NCBI GenBank assembly: GCA_000702025.1
Contig: JNKJ01000026.1
Span: forward strand, 30,410-94,409
DNA length: 64,000 nt
From: Blautia schinkii DSM 10518
GTDB taxonomy: Bacteria > Bacillota > Clostridia > Lachnospirales > Lachnospiraceae
Direction of reading: 5' to 3'
Part shown: positions 63,595 through 64,000 of the stretch, piece after piece
Numbering within the stretch: position 1 is the stretch's first letter
How the letters are laid out: each line of letters starts with the position of its first letter
Translations under genes and position numbers: made by a program
Notes under the pieces: generated by a model
Seen by the model: the letters and a program-made list of their open reading frames with translations, nothing else
Told to the model about the DNA's origin: nothing
Database searches by the model: none

Positions 63595-63743
63595 TTATGA
63601 GACATAAGTTATAGGTGAAAATCAGCTTTGACGATTAAATAAATTTTTAAAAAAAACCTCCCACTTTATGTGTGATTGCGAGATAATAAAACTGACCAAA
63701 GGATTATTTCTTCGCAACCGCATAAAGAAAGGAGGTTTTTATC

Positions 63744-64000
63744 ATGAAAACAAAAGCAAAGGTAACCAGAAAAGATACAAGGGAACACCTGGCCCAGTTT
63801 CATCTGGCATGCGAACTGGTAAAGGTGATCCGCCACTATTTCCCCGGACTCCTGTCCATGTTGAAACGACTGGATGACCCACGCCACCAGAGTTATATCA
63901 CTTACGAGAGCCATGTCTTACTGATGACACGCATCCTCTCTTCTATATTTTATATCAGCAGCATGAGAAAAACAAGCCAGGAATTTAATTCGGATACCGT
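63744..64000 (+). mobile_element. Insertion sequence transposase, N-terminal part (runs off window)
   Basis: An open frame of 85 codons from an ATG with AAAGGAGG upstream to the window edge. The start (HLAQFHLACELVKVIRHYFP, LDDPRHQSYITYESHVLL, IFYISSMRKTSQEFN) looks like the N-terminal part of a DDE transposase common in gut Clostridia; the family cannot be fixed without the catalytic part. The A/T-rich stretch with AACCTCCCACTTTATGTGTG at about 63654 may hold the left end of the element; the terminal repeat cannot be proven from one end. Confidence 0.6.

Overview
The window comes from a low-to-mid GC Gram-positive gut anaerobe, most likely a member of the Lachnospiraceae (Clostridia). The basis is the gene mix: YesM/YesN-type two-component systems beside sugar ABC transporters that lack their own ATPase gene, DUF5107-TPR and DUF4179 proteins, the tig-clpP-clpX-lon-engB order, ECF-transporter genes next to truA, AAGGAGG-type ribosome sites and a non-CCA-encoding tRNA-Gly. 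No species can be named from sequence alone.

Left part (1-6600): a minus-strand operon encodes a small membrane protein, an oleate hydratase, a secreted three-SH3 protein and the start of a membrane protein that runs off the window. Next to it lies a MalT-like LuxR regulator, and beyond that a divergent small membrane protein. The operon and the divergent gene share a 50-bp promoter element (a 15-bp and a 10-bp identical block, and a -10 in the same register). This suggests one regulon, probably run by the LuxR protein; it is the most coherent candidate for an undescribed system here.

6600-10200: an ECF sigma factor with a translationally overlapping DUF4179 membrane protein, then an AAA-ATPase-like/PD-(D/E)XK protein.

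10200-40700 is sugar metabolism. The first locus has a histidine kinase, an AraC-type response regulator, a solute-binding protein, two permeases and a GH32-like enzyme, followed by 4-alpha-glucanotransferase and an FN3/Big2 secreted protein. The second locus has a DUF5107-TPR protein divergent from an AraC regulator, a second response regulator/kinase pair, a second transporter, an SGNH esterase, GH42 and GH35 beta-galactosidases, a CE7 acetyl esterase and a UroD/MtaA-like protein. The enzymes have no signal peptides, so oligosaccharides are probably imported and then deacetylated and cut inside the cell. A strong terminator closes the operon.

40700-45190 holds single genes: a coiled-coil protein built from 21-bp tandem repeats, tRNA-Gly, a PsiE-like protein, ferritin, a small membrane protein, proC and a CYTH protein. 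A 600-bp gene-free stretch follows, with a striking inverted repeat (55-bp arms).

45190-63000 is mostly housekeeping: a DJ-1/PfpI protein, tig-clpP-clpX-lon-engB, ecfA1-ecfA2-ecfT-truA, and rplM-rpsI. Between truA and rplM sits about 6.3 kb of accessory genes: a second sigma factor broken by an in-frame amber codon, its DUF4179 partner, a CDF metal transporter, and a GGDEF protein translationally coupled to a formyltransferase. The right edge has a ribbon-helix-helix-like regulator with a palindromic operator and three 11-bp direct repeats, and the start of a transposase.
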